Shown piece by piece: positions 34,401 to 46,941 of a stretch of 64,000 nt of DNA. This stretch comes from Astrocystis sublimbata (Eukaryota > Ascomycota > Sordariomycetes > Xylariales > Xylariaceae): the NCBI GenBank assembly GCA_022453515.1, contig JAJNNY010000007.1, positions 930,001-994,000 of the forward strand, read 5' to 3'. The notes under the pieces are model-generated. The model was not told where the DNA came from. It was given only the letters and a program-made list of their open reading frames with translations, and did not search any database. The first letter of the stretch is position 1. Each line of letters begins with the position of its first letter. The position numbers and the translations under genes were made by a program.

Positions 34401-36347
34401 CCCTGGACATCATCCTCTCTAATACGAGCATAGCGACCACATTCGCCCCTTTCACTAGCCCTTTCGTACCTGGTACCGGCAACTCCCTCCAACTTCTGAC
34501 ATATCTCTGCCTGAGTTTAGCTGCGTATCCTGCTTTTTTCGGTCTCTATCCAAATGTGGAACGGCGACGCAATGTCCGCGGCCTCCAATATTCGAACGGC
34601 GTGCGCTCGCTGCCACTTTGGTCCGCGTATACCCTATTTGACTTTGTCATTGTTCTTATTTCTTCAGCCATCGTCACGGCCATTTTCGCATCGGTTTCAA
34701 ACGTCTGGTACCATGTCGAGTACATGTTCCTCATCCTCTTCTTATACGGTTTAGCATCAATATTGCTTTCTTACGTGATCTCACTTTTCAGTAGCAACCA
34801 GCTATCGACATATGCGTTTTCGGCCGCTGGACAAGCTGTCGGGTTCTTGATCTACTTGATTGCGTATCTATCAGTGCAGACTTTTGCGCCCATTACCAAG
34901 ATCGATTCCTCCTTGATGGTTGTCCATTTCGTTCTCTCGGCATTCGTGCCCATCGGAAGCGTTGTCCGTACACTCTTCGTTGCGCTTAATCTGTTTTCTA
35001 CTAGCTGTGACGGCGAGCAGCTTCGCAGCAACCCTGCATCAATTTTGGCTTACGGAGGTCCCATCCTTTACCTCATCTTGCAATCGATTTTCTTGTTTGG
35101 CATCTTGCTCTGGTACGACAGTGGTGCCGGCACAACTTTGATCAATCGAATCACTCAAAGGCGCATCAAAACCAACACTGATGAGGCCGTCTCCGACGAA
35201 GAAGTCGCAAACGAAATTGACCGTGTCACAAGCAGAGCCAATGAGCCCGACGGACTAAGCGTCACGCATCTGACGAAGTCATTTGGTAAATTCACCGCCG
35301 TGGACAACGTCACATTTGGCGTGCAGCATGGCGAAGTTTTTGCTCGTGAGTAATACCTCATCATCGAACCATAGATACGTACGAACTCGAAGAATAACTA
35401 ATTATAATTCCACAGTGCTTGGACCCAACGGAGCTGGTAAATCGACAACGATATCTCTGATTAGAGGCGACCTCCAACCAAGTCTCAACGGAGGCGATGT
35501 GCTCGTAGAAGACACCTCCGTCGTTCGTCAACGCGCCGCAGCTAGGTCGCACCTGGGCGTCTGTCCCCAATTTGACGCCATCGATTCCATGACAGTCCTG
35601 GAGCATCTACGATTCTACGCGCGCATACGGGGCATCCCCGATATCGAGCACAACGTACAATCGGTCGTTCGCGCCGTGGGCCTCGACGCATTCACGACTC
35701 GGATGGCCAATGATTTGTCTGGCGGCAACAAAAGGAAGCTATCCCTCGGTATCGCTCTAATGGGCAACCCTAGCGTGGTCTTGTTGGACGAGCCGTCGTC
35801 CGGCTTGGATGCGGCCGCTAAGCGAATCATGTGGAAAACACTAGGCTCTATTGTGCCCGGTCGCTCCATCCTGTTGACGACCCACAGCATGGAGGAGGCA
35901 GATGCGCTCGCTAGCCGAGCCGGTATCCTGGCGAAGCGAATGCTCGCCATGGGTACCATCGACAACCTGCGCGAGCGCTTCGGTGACGCGATCCACGTCC
36001 ATCTCGTCAGCAAGTCGGCGCCGCACTCGACAGACGAGGAGATGGAGCGCATGCGTCAGTGGGTGCTGAAGGCCATCCCCGGCGCCGAAGTAGAAGCCAA
36101 GACGTACCACGGCCAGATGCGCTTTTCGGTCCCGGGTAACTCGGTTGCCGGGCGCGAGGCGTCAGCCGGTAGCGCCGTGGGCCGACTCGTCATCCTGCTT
36201 GAAGAGCAGAGGGAGACCCTCGGTATCGAGCACTACTCGTGCACGCCGACCACTCTCGATCAAGTCTTCCTGACCATCGTGGGCCGCCATAATGTCCAGG
36301 AGGAAGGGTATACCGAGAAAAAGAAGCCTTGGTGGAAGAGGAAGTGA
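31451..36347 (+). CDS. ABCA-type full-size ABC transporter
   Basis: Exons 31451-35345 and 35416-36347 (70-nt intron, GTGAGT..ACAG) give 1608 aa. The order is TMD1-NBD1-TMD2-NBD2. One membrane segment near residue 20-45 and a large luminal loop are followed by a cluster of segments at about 235-450. This is the ABCA layout. NBD1 has Walker A GANGSGKST (about 514), signature LSGGQKRKLQLG, and Walker B-like VCCVDEVSSGID. NBD2 has GPNGAGKST (about 1303), LSGGNKRKLSLG and VVLLDEPSSGLD. The intron falls just before the NBD2 Walker A. In NBD1 the usual Pro after the catalytic Glu is Val (DEV). ABCA proteins move lipids across membranes; the substrate here is unknown. AATAAA lies 4 nt after the stop. 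The gene is convergent with the histidine kinase. Confidence 0.92.
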
Positions 36348-37015
36348 TGTAATAAATATCGTATTAATCGGTACGTCGGCGTACCCGGATGCATACTTAT
36401 TTAGACAGCACAGGGATGGCATTTCGTGGGCGGGGTGGTTTGTTTGACTTCATCAACGCAACTCGAGCATATAGGTGCCGGCGTTCAGGGGGTGGTGCAT
36501 GCCAAATACACAGCACAATCTATTCATGATTTTTCTTACAGTACAGGTATCTTTGTACAATAAATAGACGGAATTTTGGGCGTGTGCAGCAGTTGCACAA
36601 CACCACAGTGCCACTGATGATTTGATGAACATGCAACATGCGAAGTTCGACTAGATTACATGTGACATGTCTTTGGCCGTAGTGATGATAAGTCATCTAT
36701 TATCCTGCAGGTTTGTCACATACTTGACACTAGCTAATATAATAAATACGCTGTGTACCCAGTGGGACACCTTTCAATCGTAGACAAATATCAAAACGAT
36801 ATGAAAGCAAGCCAGGGCCGACAGGGACCAAAGGATTGCATCTGCGAAATTTCCGGCAATGTTTCGGTTGTCCATCCAGATCTTCGAATTTGCTTTCACA
36901 GATCTAAACCAACATATTGAGGTTCACCCCGTCGTATAACCGTAGTAGATCGGTGTTTTCCGGCTGTGATGCACAGTCCAAACACTTGGACCGATAGAAA
37001 TGTGTGACCAGAGTG
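36348..37015. other. Convergent 3' intergenic
   Basis: 668 bp between two stop codons. AATAAA signals lie at 36351 and near 36559. No gene seen. Confidence 0.5.
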
Positions 37016-40000
37016 TCACATAAGGTTCCTTAAGCGTAGAGTCTGGCTAATCTCTTGCAGCTTGACGGGCTTCGTCAAGAAAAGGTCAACGCCGCACTCA
37101 ATTGCTTCTTGCTGTACACTGGCGGAAGCCAACCCGGACAGAGTAATAACTGTGGATGGCATAAGATTATTATGAGCTTCAATCTCTCGAATCTGCTTTG
37201 TTGCCTGCAGTCCATCAAGCCGCGGCATATCTGTAATGGCGCGTAAGTAAGCAAATTGTTCATATGCAACAACTACATTCTCTCTCCGAGATTCTCATCA
37301 AACCAGAAAGGATTGCCCAGGGAAAACTCACTGATGTCCATAAGTAAGCAATCAAAAAAGCCAGGTCTTTCACGATATTTGTCCACGGCTACTTGTCCAT
37401 CTTCTGCCGTGGCATAGCTGCGCCCAAGCTTTTTCATATAAGCGCAGAGAATCCTCATGTTAATGGCGTTATCTTCAACAAGTAGAAATTGTGGCACGTG
37501 TCTCTGAGTTGGTGCCTGTTGGGGACGGAGTGGAATAGGGCTGGAACGAGGTGACAGCGATGGGGACCTAGGCCGAGGCCGGTTCGGTAATCTTGCTGAC
37601 GGCTCGAACGGCCCCAGGCCTGGTGTTGGGGTACAAGGTAAACTTCTACCGTAATGAAGACTGGTCGCAAGATCGGATTGGTCCTGGCTTTGTGGCATAG
37701 ATATATACGCTTGGCTATCCGGCATTGTCTGCTGGTCCTGCCTTTCAATCCATCGTTGCAATGCGGCCACGAGTATCTTAGCAAGCTTTCGAGGTCCAGT
37801 TCTAGTATTTTCAGTTAGCATCATACGTGTTCCATCGGATATCAAGCTGACTGACGGCTGGGAAATAAACTCAGTGATGCTTGACGACTCCTGAAACCTA
37901 GGTTCAATGGATAGGCGGTAAGCACTGAGTGCGTTGGCACAAACAACGACGTGTGGCGTCCTGCACAAGCCGGCCCGTGTTAGAAATGGATCGTACAGCG
38001 CCTCCTCTTCACAGATCACGATGTCGGGTGCCAGCATTCTAGCTTGCGCGGTTGTTATCACTTCCATGGCCAGGTCCTTCTGACAAACAGACCATATAGA
38101 TCGACAGTCGTCGGCCGGGTTCTTGATGTTCGGAAGACATAACGGTGTATCGAATCCAACAAAACAAACCCGAAGCCCCTTGAGTTCCCTCCTCTGCTCT
38201 GCGTAATCATCAAGCTCCATCCCAAGATTCATTGCAGACGGGTTAGTTACTGGTTGCAGTGGCAGCAAGACAGTTGCCGTAGTTCCAACACCTACCCGAC
38301 TCTCGATAGATATTTTACCTCTGAGAGATGAAACGATCTTCTTGACCACGCTCAAGCCGAGTCCAAGTCCTGGGCTGATTGTGTCCTCTTGTTGAAATTC
38401 CTGGAACAGATGATTTAAAAGGAAGTCTTCGTCTATACCACTTCCGGTGTCGGCCACGACTATCTTAACCCAGCGGAAATTGGTATTGCGTGCTTTCTTG
38501 CTGTGAATAACTTCTTGAGAGAGCGCAACCCTGATACTCCCAGAGCTGGTGAATTTCAGAGCGTTACCAAACAGATTCATAACGATCCTTCGTATGGCAC
38601 CACTGATTGCGTGGTAGTGGTGAGAATATCTCGGATCGATAGCCAGATCAACTGAGATATTCTTCGAGGGAATATTGAGCTCGCCGCTTCCGTCCAATAT
38701 ATGGCCGAGGTCTTCCGCCGCCTGCATGTTATCGCTCTGCCGAATCGCGTATATATCTGCGTGGGATTTACGTTGGTCTCGCTCCAACTGCCCGACCGAC
38801 ATACGCTGGAAATTAAATCCTGCGAAGATGCTCTCGGTCACTTCTTCCACTAAAAGGTCAACCTGCACTGGTGCGGTTATGCTTTTCATTCCCGCTTGCA
38901 GTGTATAATTCATCTCCTTGCGCAGCCCCCGGGCTCGCGAATCTGGCGTTTTGCCCGGAGGAATGAAGTTGTTGACCTTGGCGTAATAGAGTAGGTGATC
39001 AATCGTATCCGAAAGCGTCCGGCCGCAGGTCTCTAGAATATGTAGCAGGCTTCCTTGGAATACAGTCAGGGGCGTGTCAGTCAGAAATTCAACGCCAAGG
39101 ATTATGCCATGAAGAGGCGATCGCAGTTCGTGTGATAATGATCCTAGGACGTCCGACTGCGCTTTGCTGGTAAGATGCGTTTCGAGACTGGCGATCTCGG
39201 CCATCGCCAATGTAGCGAAAGCGCGAAGGTAACTGATGTCGCCCTTTTTGCAGAAGAAACGGGATTTGTCGAGAGTGTATACGAAGCAGCCGGCACACCA
39301 TCTCTTCTTGATTTGGTCCCATACCGGGACGAACGCCACACTTCGAACTCCTGGAAATGACTTTGCTACCTCGTTTCCAAGGTTCCCAATGAAGGAAGAT
39401 GTACGTCTTTTGGTCAGCACCGGAATCCTGCCGGCAGTGCTAGCAACTGACAGGCTGTTGCTGCGTGAGTCGTGGTTCGGCAGCAATGTGCCATCCTCAT
39501 CGTAGCCAAAGACGGTACCTTTAGGATAGCGCCGCAAGAGTGCGAGTAGAGCCTTAAAAGACATCCTTTTCATATCCGATGAATCTCGATGTATGACAGA
39601 GCCCTTTGAATTCGAGGAGGCTATGACATGAGGCTCATTTGGTAGGCCATTGGACTCGTCGTCCGCCTCATCACTAGACCACGACTCATCCTGAGAAGAC
39701 GCATATTTCGATGCGTCTTCTCCTGTAACCTTTTGGCTCGATCGGTTAAATGAGCCAGCACTAGCGTCGAAGAAAACCACACCATCGGCATCAATGCTCT
39801 CCCGAATGATATTTGCTGCTTTGGAGAAGACGACCGTCAAGGGATCAACTTCTATTGGCGCCGAGTTCCTCCGTTGTGGTATGGCCGTTTGAGGAGAGTT
39901 CATGTCCAACGATCGGCTTGGAGCTGCGCTCGGATTCTCTTCGATGCCTGCTGGGGGCAGTGGCTGGATAGGACCGTTTTGCGGATACCGTCGCATGGAT

Positions 40001-40862
40001 TTTGAGATGAGATATTCACTACCATGTGCCGGTTTCTGTTTACCCTTGTGTGTATGGCTCATGGCCGATGCTTCGTTATCCGCTTCGCGCACCAAAGTCG
40101 ATCTTTGCTCAACGAAAGAGCCAATGCCTCTGGTTTTCTTTTCGGCCCTTTTTTTCTCATGCTGAGAAGCTTTCGACAGCAGATGATCCAGTATGGATTG
40201 GGATATCTCCCGGAGTAGCCTCGACTTTTCGTCGTTCCAGTCATCTTCGCGTATGGGTTCTTCGGTGACAACGCAATACTCACCAAAGTCGACCCCGTTG
40301 CGGCTCCGAATTGGCACGCCCGCGTACCCACGAGAGGGCGATCCTAGAAAGACACAAGTGTCTTCCACAATATGAGGGTCTGCACAGATGTCAGGTATCA
40401 CATTGATAGGCAGACCCGCGTCGCCACCATCCGCGCCAGATTTTATTGTATTGAGGAAACGTTGACAGATCCCACTGCTTCTGGGGATGGCTGTCCCGCG
40501 AAGCCAGAATTGTTCGCCGGAACTTTCTTCCTTTCCGGGATCGTAACGCAAATATGATGTCTGGGTAGCCTCTGCGATAGTGTATTGGTGTGCCTGATCG
40601 AATAGGGATATGAAAGCCCTCGACGCTCCTGTGCGGCAGGCCCCTAATTGCGCGAGGGCGTTTAATATCGGATCCGCTGTGGCGGAGAGATCCAGGTTGG
40701 ATAGAAACTCGCCGGTGTCGTTATATCTGATATCTGATAGTAAGGTCGGGTCGTGTCTATTGTATCATGGTCAGCGTAAGCAAGTACTAAATCGCAAGGG
40801 GGGGAGACCAACAGGAAGGTTTCACGTTCTCTCGCGGATTCCGAGATGTTATCACTCGCCAT
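37016..40862 (-). CDS. Hybrid sensor histidine kinase (GAF-HisKA-HATPase-REC)
   Basis: Three exons, 40862-40813, 40756-37332 and 37230-37016, give 1229 aa. The first intron is 56 nt and uses a weak GTTGGT donor; I chose it because it alone joins MASDNISESARERETFL to HDPTLLSDIRYND in frame. The second is 101 nt (GTGAGT..ACAG) and lies inside the receiver. A GAF-like sensor region lies near residues 80-250. HisKA has SLSHELRSPLHG with the phospho-His near 558. The ATPase domain has NLFGNALKF, VVADTGSGID (about 784) and GLGLGLSVVKKIV. The receiver has LLVEDNAINMRIL (about 1112), LLMDINMPRLDG with the phospho-Asp near 1154, and Lys in TKPVK. No membrane segment is seen, so a cytosolic sensor feeding a Ypd1-type phosphorelay is likely. 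The signal is unknown. Confidence 0.92.
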
Positions 40863-42143
40863 GCTAGCGCTAAGAATCAGGAATGATAACCAGAGAGCAG
40901 GCACATCGATCGATACTTTCGCGAAAGAGCGCGGATTAGAATCACGTCGATTCTAACAAACATATAAAGAAGGTCTGAGCAGGACTTTTCCCTGTTGGAC
41001 AAATTGCGTGACCATGGTTGGTATGCGCGATGTCTGCATTATCTGAGAGCACCAAACAGAAACAGAACAATCTAGCAGCATCAGTAGAAGTGCCGAGACT
41101 CCGATATGGCAAGACCCAGGCCTTTCTCGGCTTCGTTAGCTTTGGCTTTAGCTGAAGTGTATATGCTTCGGCTGGTCATCCCGACCACCAAATATGGTGT
41201 AGTTACTGGTGCGCCTGATGATCCACACTTTGTCCACGAGTCAATCTACTTAGATATGACATCTATATGATCTCGATGACTGAGCATCAGAAAAACCATC
41301 ATATTCCTACCTTTTTCTGCTTCCTATGACAAACTTTGATATTTCTTACTCCCTGAGGTTGCCTGGCCAGAAGGACTGCGACGTTCACTCCGCATTCTTC
41401 CTCCGGGCTCACCAAGGGCGAGTTTTGACTGAGACAAGAACAAAATAAGGCTTACCCAACATAATGAATCTCCATTGGCACCGCGAGCGGGGCTCTTAGT
41501 TACTTATCCCCGCGAACTCTAAAGTCGTCAACATTGAACTAAACGACTTAGTGTGGCCGTCAAAGTGCCGTTAGAAGGTAGATTAGGCACATTGCCGGAA
41601 ACGCTCTTAACCGTAAGCACCAAATAGGGAAAAGACTGACGAGGTTCCAATCGTTCTGTTCGAACAGTGCAGCCTCATGAGCTATTGATTTTGATGCCGA
41701 CCAATCATCTTCAAGGCTGAAATGTCCTAATACCTCTCATTTCCAATCGAGACTCTTGCTGATAATAGTGCTGACAAGTCTGATCAACCTGGATCTTGCA
41801 GGACAAAGGCATAGAGTATCGCTCAGCTAGTCTGAATACCAACCCTGATTCTATTTACTCTTTGAAACGTTTTACCAAAGATGATCATTATATTTGTACC
41901 TCTTTATGTAATGACCAAAAACAGTCGAGGCAATAAATCCAAAAAAAAAAAATAGAACCTATCGCGTGAGAGTGCTCTGTTTAAGAACTCAGTAGAACCT
42001 TTACTATTTGATGTTAGATACAATGCACATTCTTTTCTTCAGAAGACATTCAGGTCAAGTGTTCTGATGCTGGGAGTTGTAGTGTAGGCGTGACAGGTAC
42101 CTTAGATACTCGACGCTAAACATGACCTAATCAAGAGTCTCAC
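40863..42143. other. Intergenic upstream of the histidine kinase
   Basis: About 1.3 kb, AT-richer than coding DNA, with no ORF of note. A 13-nt A-run at about 41940-41953 follows CAATAAATCC, a polyadenylation-like signal. It could be the tail of a retroposed sequence or chance. Confidence 0.4.
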
Positions 42144-42474
42144 TGTAACAAGGGCTAGATTTCTAGGGCTTGGAATAGGCTTTAATTTAGCTAATAATTC
42201 TCTAGGGCACAAAAGGGTCCATGTCCTCCTAAAGCCTCTACTCCAGGCTGGAGGAATCCCTTCTATTTATGCTCCTTCTGGCAGCCCTTAAGGCCGGCTT
42301 CGGACCTTCCTCGGGTCTGCGGCAACGCCTCACTTATGCCTGTTGGCTGTCGCTTGTATACGGAGGTCCTTATGACCTTCTAGATCCGTAGCTCTGATCC
42401 AATCATCTATATATTCAGAGGTTTAGGGCGCGTAGGCTTCCTATTTGGGTAGCCCGGAAGTGACCCGTGTGACA
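42144..42474. mobile_element. Solo LTR, 331 bp, with CTCAC target-site duplication
   Basis: The segment starts TGTAACA and ends TGTGACA, so its ends are the inverted pair TGT(A/C)ACA with TG..CA borders. The bases directly outside on both sides are CTCAC (42139-42143 and 42475-42479), a perfect 5-bp duplication. Inside are TATA-like sequences (TCTATATATTC) and no ORF. Size, ends and duplication fit a solo LTR left by recombination of a Ty1/copia- or Ty3/gypsy-type element. No second LTR or pol sequence is in the window. Orientation is not decided. Confidence 0.8.
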
Positions 42475-43011
42475 CTCACATCCAGGACAGAGCAGCCGGG
42501 ATACCGATTACTATAGATGCTATGGTCGTGCATATTGGATTTTTGTGCTATTGACTTAATAAGAGGGAGTAAGTTTGTAGTGTGAAGAAGAGGGTCCTAA
42601 TGCTATCGAGGAACGAATCGACCATCAAGATCTTGTACACCAATGTGATGGAAGCCAATGGCATCCAATTAGCACAAGGATCTAGGAGTGGTTGTTAGGT
42701 AGATAAGTACACGATTTTGTGAGATTGCCCTTCGCACTCAATACATACTCAAATATCAATGATGTCGAAATGGTTCGAAACACCCACGCAATGACTTGTT
42801 TCCTCACCAAAGAAAGCCAGTAGATTACCACCATCCAGATACAACTGACATATTAGGCGGTATCCAGAAAAGCTTTTTGTTGAAGAGTTAATACCATGAT
42901 CATCACCGTCAACATAATCCAACATGGCGATGCCAGTTTAGAACGAGACGTCCACCTCTCCAAGGCGCTTTGAACGCCAACGCTGACGGCCAGGCCCGGA
43001 TCCGATTCCTT
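42475..43011. other. Intergenic between the solo LTR and the GFA gene
   Basis: About 540 bp, no feature recognised. Confidence 0.4.
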
Positions 43012-44010
43012 TCAGATGCCACTAAGCTCACAAGCACCCTCGATGCGTCCCAGGTTCTTCGTCTCGGGTGTCGGCGTCGGCGAGGACCAGCCCCCACTAT
43101 TCACTAGAGGGCCAGGATGATCGGCCGGAGTTAGAGGTTGATCTAGAGATTCCTGCACGCTGCCGTAATCTGACCCTGCCAACTCTTCCGAATGCGTCTC
43201 TGAGCCTTCTGGTATGGGTACCATGGCGGACTTTGTCCATATGTGAATGGCCGTTCCCCAGTCGAGACCTTCTATACAGCCTCCTTTCACGGAGACGACG
43301 GATTTGCCCTGACGTGTTGAGGGTGAGTCAGCTCGCCCATGAATAGGGATATGAAAGGGACGATACAGGGTAGGGTATGCGAGATGGGGGGGCTGGGAGG
43401 GTCGCGCGCGTGTATACGTCAAGGCCCAGGTAGCGACGCAGTCAGATAGGGAGCTTGGCAGGCATTCAAGAGCTGTTCGATTAAACTCTTACAGATTAAA
43501 AAGGGCAAAATAAAGGCTTACAGGAGTGGTGTGGAATAGTCGCGTGCCGCAGCGTTGGCAGAAATAGCTGTGCACAGTCAGCGACGTGGTTTCTCCTTCG
43601 TGCTATTACAGCTATCATGGCCTTATTTCCACAGCAACATCAAACCGTGAACAGAAATAGACATAGATGATCAAAGCTTGGCATACCAGTACAAAGTATG
43701 ACCCGAATGTGTAGGTCTCCTAGCAGAACACAAAGTCCCACGTTAGTGCCAGGCAACGCATAACGGAACGGCATCGCCGATCACCTAGCCCAGCCCCGAG
43801 TCATGAGGACGTAAGACGCGGGCCGGGAGCTTACACATAGCATGACAGCAGGTCCGTCTGGGGCAGCTGGAAGCACGGGAATATGGCCGAGGTGCCGAAG
43901 GCGGAGCCGGTCTGCCGGCGACACTCGGCGCAGTGGCAGATGTACAGGGCCAGCGGCTTCGGGAGCGGCGTCTTGAACTGGACGGCCCCGCACTGACAGC
44001 GGGCTTCCAT
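43012..44010 (-). CDS. GFA/CENP-V domain zinc enzyme
   Basis: Four exons, 44010-43835, 43719-43687, 43567-43522 and 43308-43012, give 183 aa; exons 2 and 3 are only 33 and 46 nt. The start MEARCQCGAVQF and CHCAECRRQTGSAF are the zinc-binding signatures of the GFA (glutathione-dependent formaldehyde-activating) fold. Splicing rebuilds SGHTLYCYFCQRCGTRLFHTTPGKSVVSVKGG, the conserved end of the fold. The last ~80 residues (after IWTKSAMVPIPEG) are a variable Ser/Pro/Glu-rich tail. In-frame Met codons lie upstream, but the one at 44010 starts the domain exactly. Members include S-hydroxymethyl-glutathione synthases; most fungal copies have no tested substrate, so the reaction is not assigned. Confidence 0.87.
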
Positions 44011-45138
44011 GTCTTGTTGCCTTTGGTCTCTTTCTCCTTTTCTTTCACGTTTCCACTGGTAGGTAGACCCGGACCGTAATACACGTCGGATTTCGTCTTG
44101 TCTAGACGGGTCTATGACCGATTGAGAGATTATTGTTTTTCTTCTCTTCAAATCTCGAAAGTACTAGATTAAATAAAAGGAGAAGACGGCGTTTTGTCGG
44201 ACATCTAATCTAAGTTCGGCTAACATGGGAGAATGAAACGGTCGTCGGAGCTGCTCCTCTCCCACAAGCGGAGTCGTTGCGAATCGGTCCCCTGTCACAA
44301 AGCTGCTGTGGGGTTGGGGACGCGACCAACAATGTGATGATGGTTCCTTTTGGCACAGGTATTTTCTTGACAATGTTTCCACTTCGTAAGGGGGGGGGGG
44401 GGGATATAGTGTTGGGTCTTGTCAAGTAGAACATAGATCCGCATTGAGCAATCTAAGTACTATAGTGGTGGTACTAGTTAGGTACTGAAGGTAGTAGTGT
44501 GACTCATTCCCACAACAACACCAGGTTAACGCGGTGTCATGTGCTTACGAGTACCTTTACCTACCTTGGCAGGCTACTGATGACGATGACGTCATGCTGA
44601 TAAGAGCACGATGGTTATGAATTTGCATGGTTTGTTTCAGACTCGATGGTGGTAAATACGAGTGATTGGGTCCTGCGGGACGGAGGGAATAGGGGTGGTA
44701 GGTTGGAATAAGTCACACAAAATAGGCAAGTATTCGTAGCTCGCGTGCCTAGTTCCCAATTGCGGAATCAGGAAGTTGAGCATCAAGTCCAGAAGACAGA
44801 AGAACTGGTGGGTACAATGGGTACACCATTTTCATTGGTTGAACCAGAAACGATAAACAATCACAAGTCCTATAAAGTTTGTTTTGAGAGCCAACGAGAA
44901 AGTCCTGGTCCGATACACTCATCCCACTTTTCGCCATGCCCTTGAACCAGTGTCCGCACCCTACCTTCCTCCGTTGAGACCAACCTTCTAACCCGATAAT
45001 AGTTTTGTTACTTTCCATCCTTCAAAAATACAAGTCGAGCGTGTTACAAAACAGACTGCAATCTGTGAGCGCTAATCAATGTGCCGTTAACTCTTACATA
45101 AGGAAATAAAAAGGGGCCTCGTTTTTTGCACCATGCCT
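44011..45138. other. Intergenic upstream of the GFA gene
   Basis: 1.1 kb. A 14-nt poly-G run lies at 44390-44403. Motifs of the GTACTTAGGTAC kind occur around 44455-44490. Short ORFs only. Confidence 0.45.
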
Positions 45139-46941
45139 CTAGTTCGTATTTGAGCTGGAACCAGCAGCACCAGTCGAGCCGTATGTATTACGGTTGGTCT
45201 TGCCTGTAATGTCTTGCCAGGTGGCGCCGAATCGTCGTCCTGTACTTGCGAGCAGACCTTCCTCCTCATCAGCCTCAGCTTCCTCATCAATCTCGCCAAG
45301 ATTCAACTTGGGCGTTCGGAACAGTGAAGTCACGAAGACAATAAGGAACACGCCGAGGAATGCAAATTGAGCCCAGAAGATAATGGCGCCAAACACGGGC
45401 CAAGTGAGGGCAATGCGGTTCAGGAATGTCGACATCATGGTCGGCGTGCAGACTCGCGTAGCCGAGCTGTGCGAGTTGACCCACTCGGAGCACGGCTTGA
45501 CCGCTTCAGGGTTTGCTCTGCAGTCGGGCAGTTCATCGGGGTGGTGCGGCGGCAGGTCGCAGAATGTCTGCGTACCGTAGCTCGCATATTGGGGAGCAAC
45601 CAGCATGGCGAGCGCATAGTTGATGCCGAGCGTGATGAGCGCAAGCATCACAGTAGCCATGAGCATGGCCTGTGGCGCGGTCCGGCCCTTGCGGATCTGG
45701 AAGATGCGCAGCCACAAGAAGCGGATCCCAACAGAGGCGATACCCGAGATCGAACTGCTGAAGAATAGCAAGACCAGTAGCGCCATCATCACGTAGTCAA
45801 CCGGGAAGGCGCGGGCGGCTTTGACGAATATCCAGTTGATGGGCTGGAACACGTTGATATGCGCCAGGATGTAGCCACAGTGCTGCTTGCAGACCGAGTT
45901 GGCGGCCTTGTCAATGCCCGTAATCAGCATCGATACCCATATGAGGAGGGAGAGCAGGACGAGCAGGATGCCTCCGATGAGCTTGATCGGGCGGAAAACA
46001 GCGCAGATCTTGGTCCACGCGCGCACGACGAAGGTCTTGCCCTGGCCTTGTGCCTCGGCAGCTAGTCGTTCGCGGCGGACGAGGGTGCGCTCCTCGCGCG
46101 CAAGCGCCTCGAGCTTGCGTCTGTCCTTGGCAGGCATGCCGTCGGCGTGGCCAGCGCTGCGCAGCTCTAACTGGCGCTGTCTCTCTCTGTTCTGCTCGAG
46201 TTGGGTGGTGGTGCTTTCAGCCAGCTGGGGCGCCGAGACGGATGGCGCCGATTTGATGAAGGAAATAGGCAGGAGTGCGAGGCCTGCGCCCGTGTAGAGG
46301 ACATACAGCAGAGTGCCGAGGGTGATGAGAAGACCAACACCGAAATTCAGGGCTTTCTCGCCGTGGTTCTGGTCGAGCAGGCGCTTGAAAAAGTCGAGGT
46401 CGACATGTTTGCCGCTGTTGCTGCCAGCAGCAGGAACGAAGAAGCCGATGAGGAATATGATGACGACCAAGAATATGAATGCGATGGTGTATTTGAAAGC
46501 GCCCCAGAGCCGGCTTCCGAAGGTCTGGTTGCCTTCCTGCTCTTCGACCTCGTCGTATTCCTCGTACCAAAAGTACGAGAAGGGGATGACGATCAGGCAC
46601 AGCAGGGCATCGAAGCTGTACAGCGAGTAATAGACAATCTTGAGAGTCTGGAGTATGTTGTGGATGCGGTTCGGGGTGGCCCAGTCCTTCTTGGCACCAA
46701 CGGCGGTCGAGGTCGTGGACGAGACCAGGGCGATGTCGACGGGGAGCAGGAAGACGGTGGCGAGCAGGGCAGTGAGGCTGATGATGGTGACGATGGTGAC
46801 GACGGCGGATCGGTCGCGGTGGTTTTGCCAGGTGAAGGCGGTGATGGTGGCGGCAAGCAAGGCTAGCCCTACCGCGGCGGCGTACGCAACCCAGATGAGG
46901 GAGATCTGTAGGTAGCCGGCCGAAGCCATCGCGGAGGCCAT
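45139..46941 (-). CDS. lmbd1: LMBD1-type membrane protein (probable lysosomal/vacuolar cobalamin transporter family)
   Basis: One exon, 600 aa from the Met at 46941 (a second Met at 46929 starts MASAGYLQ and is as likely). Nine strongly hydrophobic segments can be read. They include [90 protein letters not shown] and [31 protein letters not shown] and the [11 protein letters not shown] loop are typical of fungal LMBD1 proteins. A charged loop rich in Arg/Glu/Gln lies between segments 5 and 6. The C-terminal tail is acidic, then Ser/Gly/Asn-rich. The frame is open upstream to 47103, but that stretch is not conserved-looking. Fungi do not use cobalamin in general, so the true cargo is uncertain. 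Confidence 0.88.
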   Translation of the reverse strand: MASAMASAGYLQISLIWVAYAAAVGLALLAATITAFTWQNHRDRSAVVTIVTIISLTALLATVFLLPVDIALVSSTTSTAVGAKKDWATPNRIHNILQTLKIVYYSLYSFDALLCLIVIPFSYFWYEEYDEVEEQEGNQTFGSRLWGAFKYTIAFIFLVVIIFLIGFFVPAAGSNSGKHVDLDFFKRLLDQNHGEKALNFGVGLLITLGTLLYVLYTGAGLALLPISFIKSAPSVSAPQLAESTTTQLEQNRERQRQLELRSAGHADGMPAKDRRKLEALAREERTLVRRERLAAEAQGQGKTFVVRAWTKICAVFRPIKLIGGILLVLLSLLIWVSMLITGIDKAANSVCKQHCGYILAHINVFQPINWIFVKAARAFPVDYVMMALLVLLFFSSSISGIASVGIRFLWLRIFQIRKGRTAPQAMLMATVMLALITLGINYALAMLVAPQYASYGTQTFCDLPPHHPDELPDCRANPEAVKPCSEWVNSHSSATRVCTPTMMSTFLNRIALTWPVFGAIIFWAQFAFLGVFLIVFVTSLFRTPKLNLGEIDEEAEADEEEGLLASTGRRFGATWQDITGKTNRNTYGSTGAAGSSSNTN

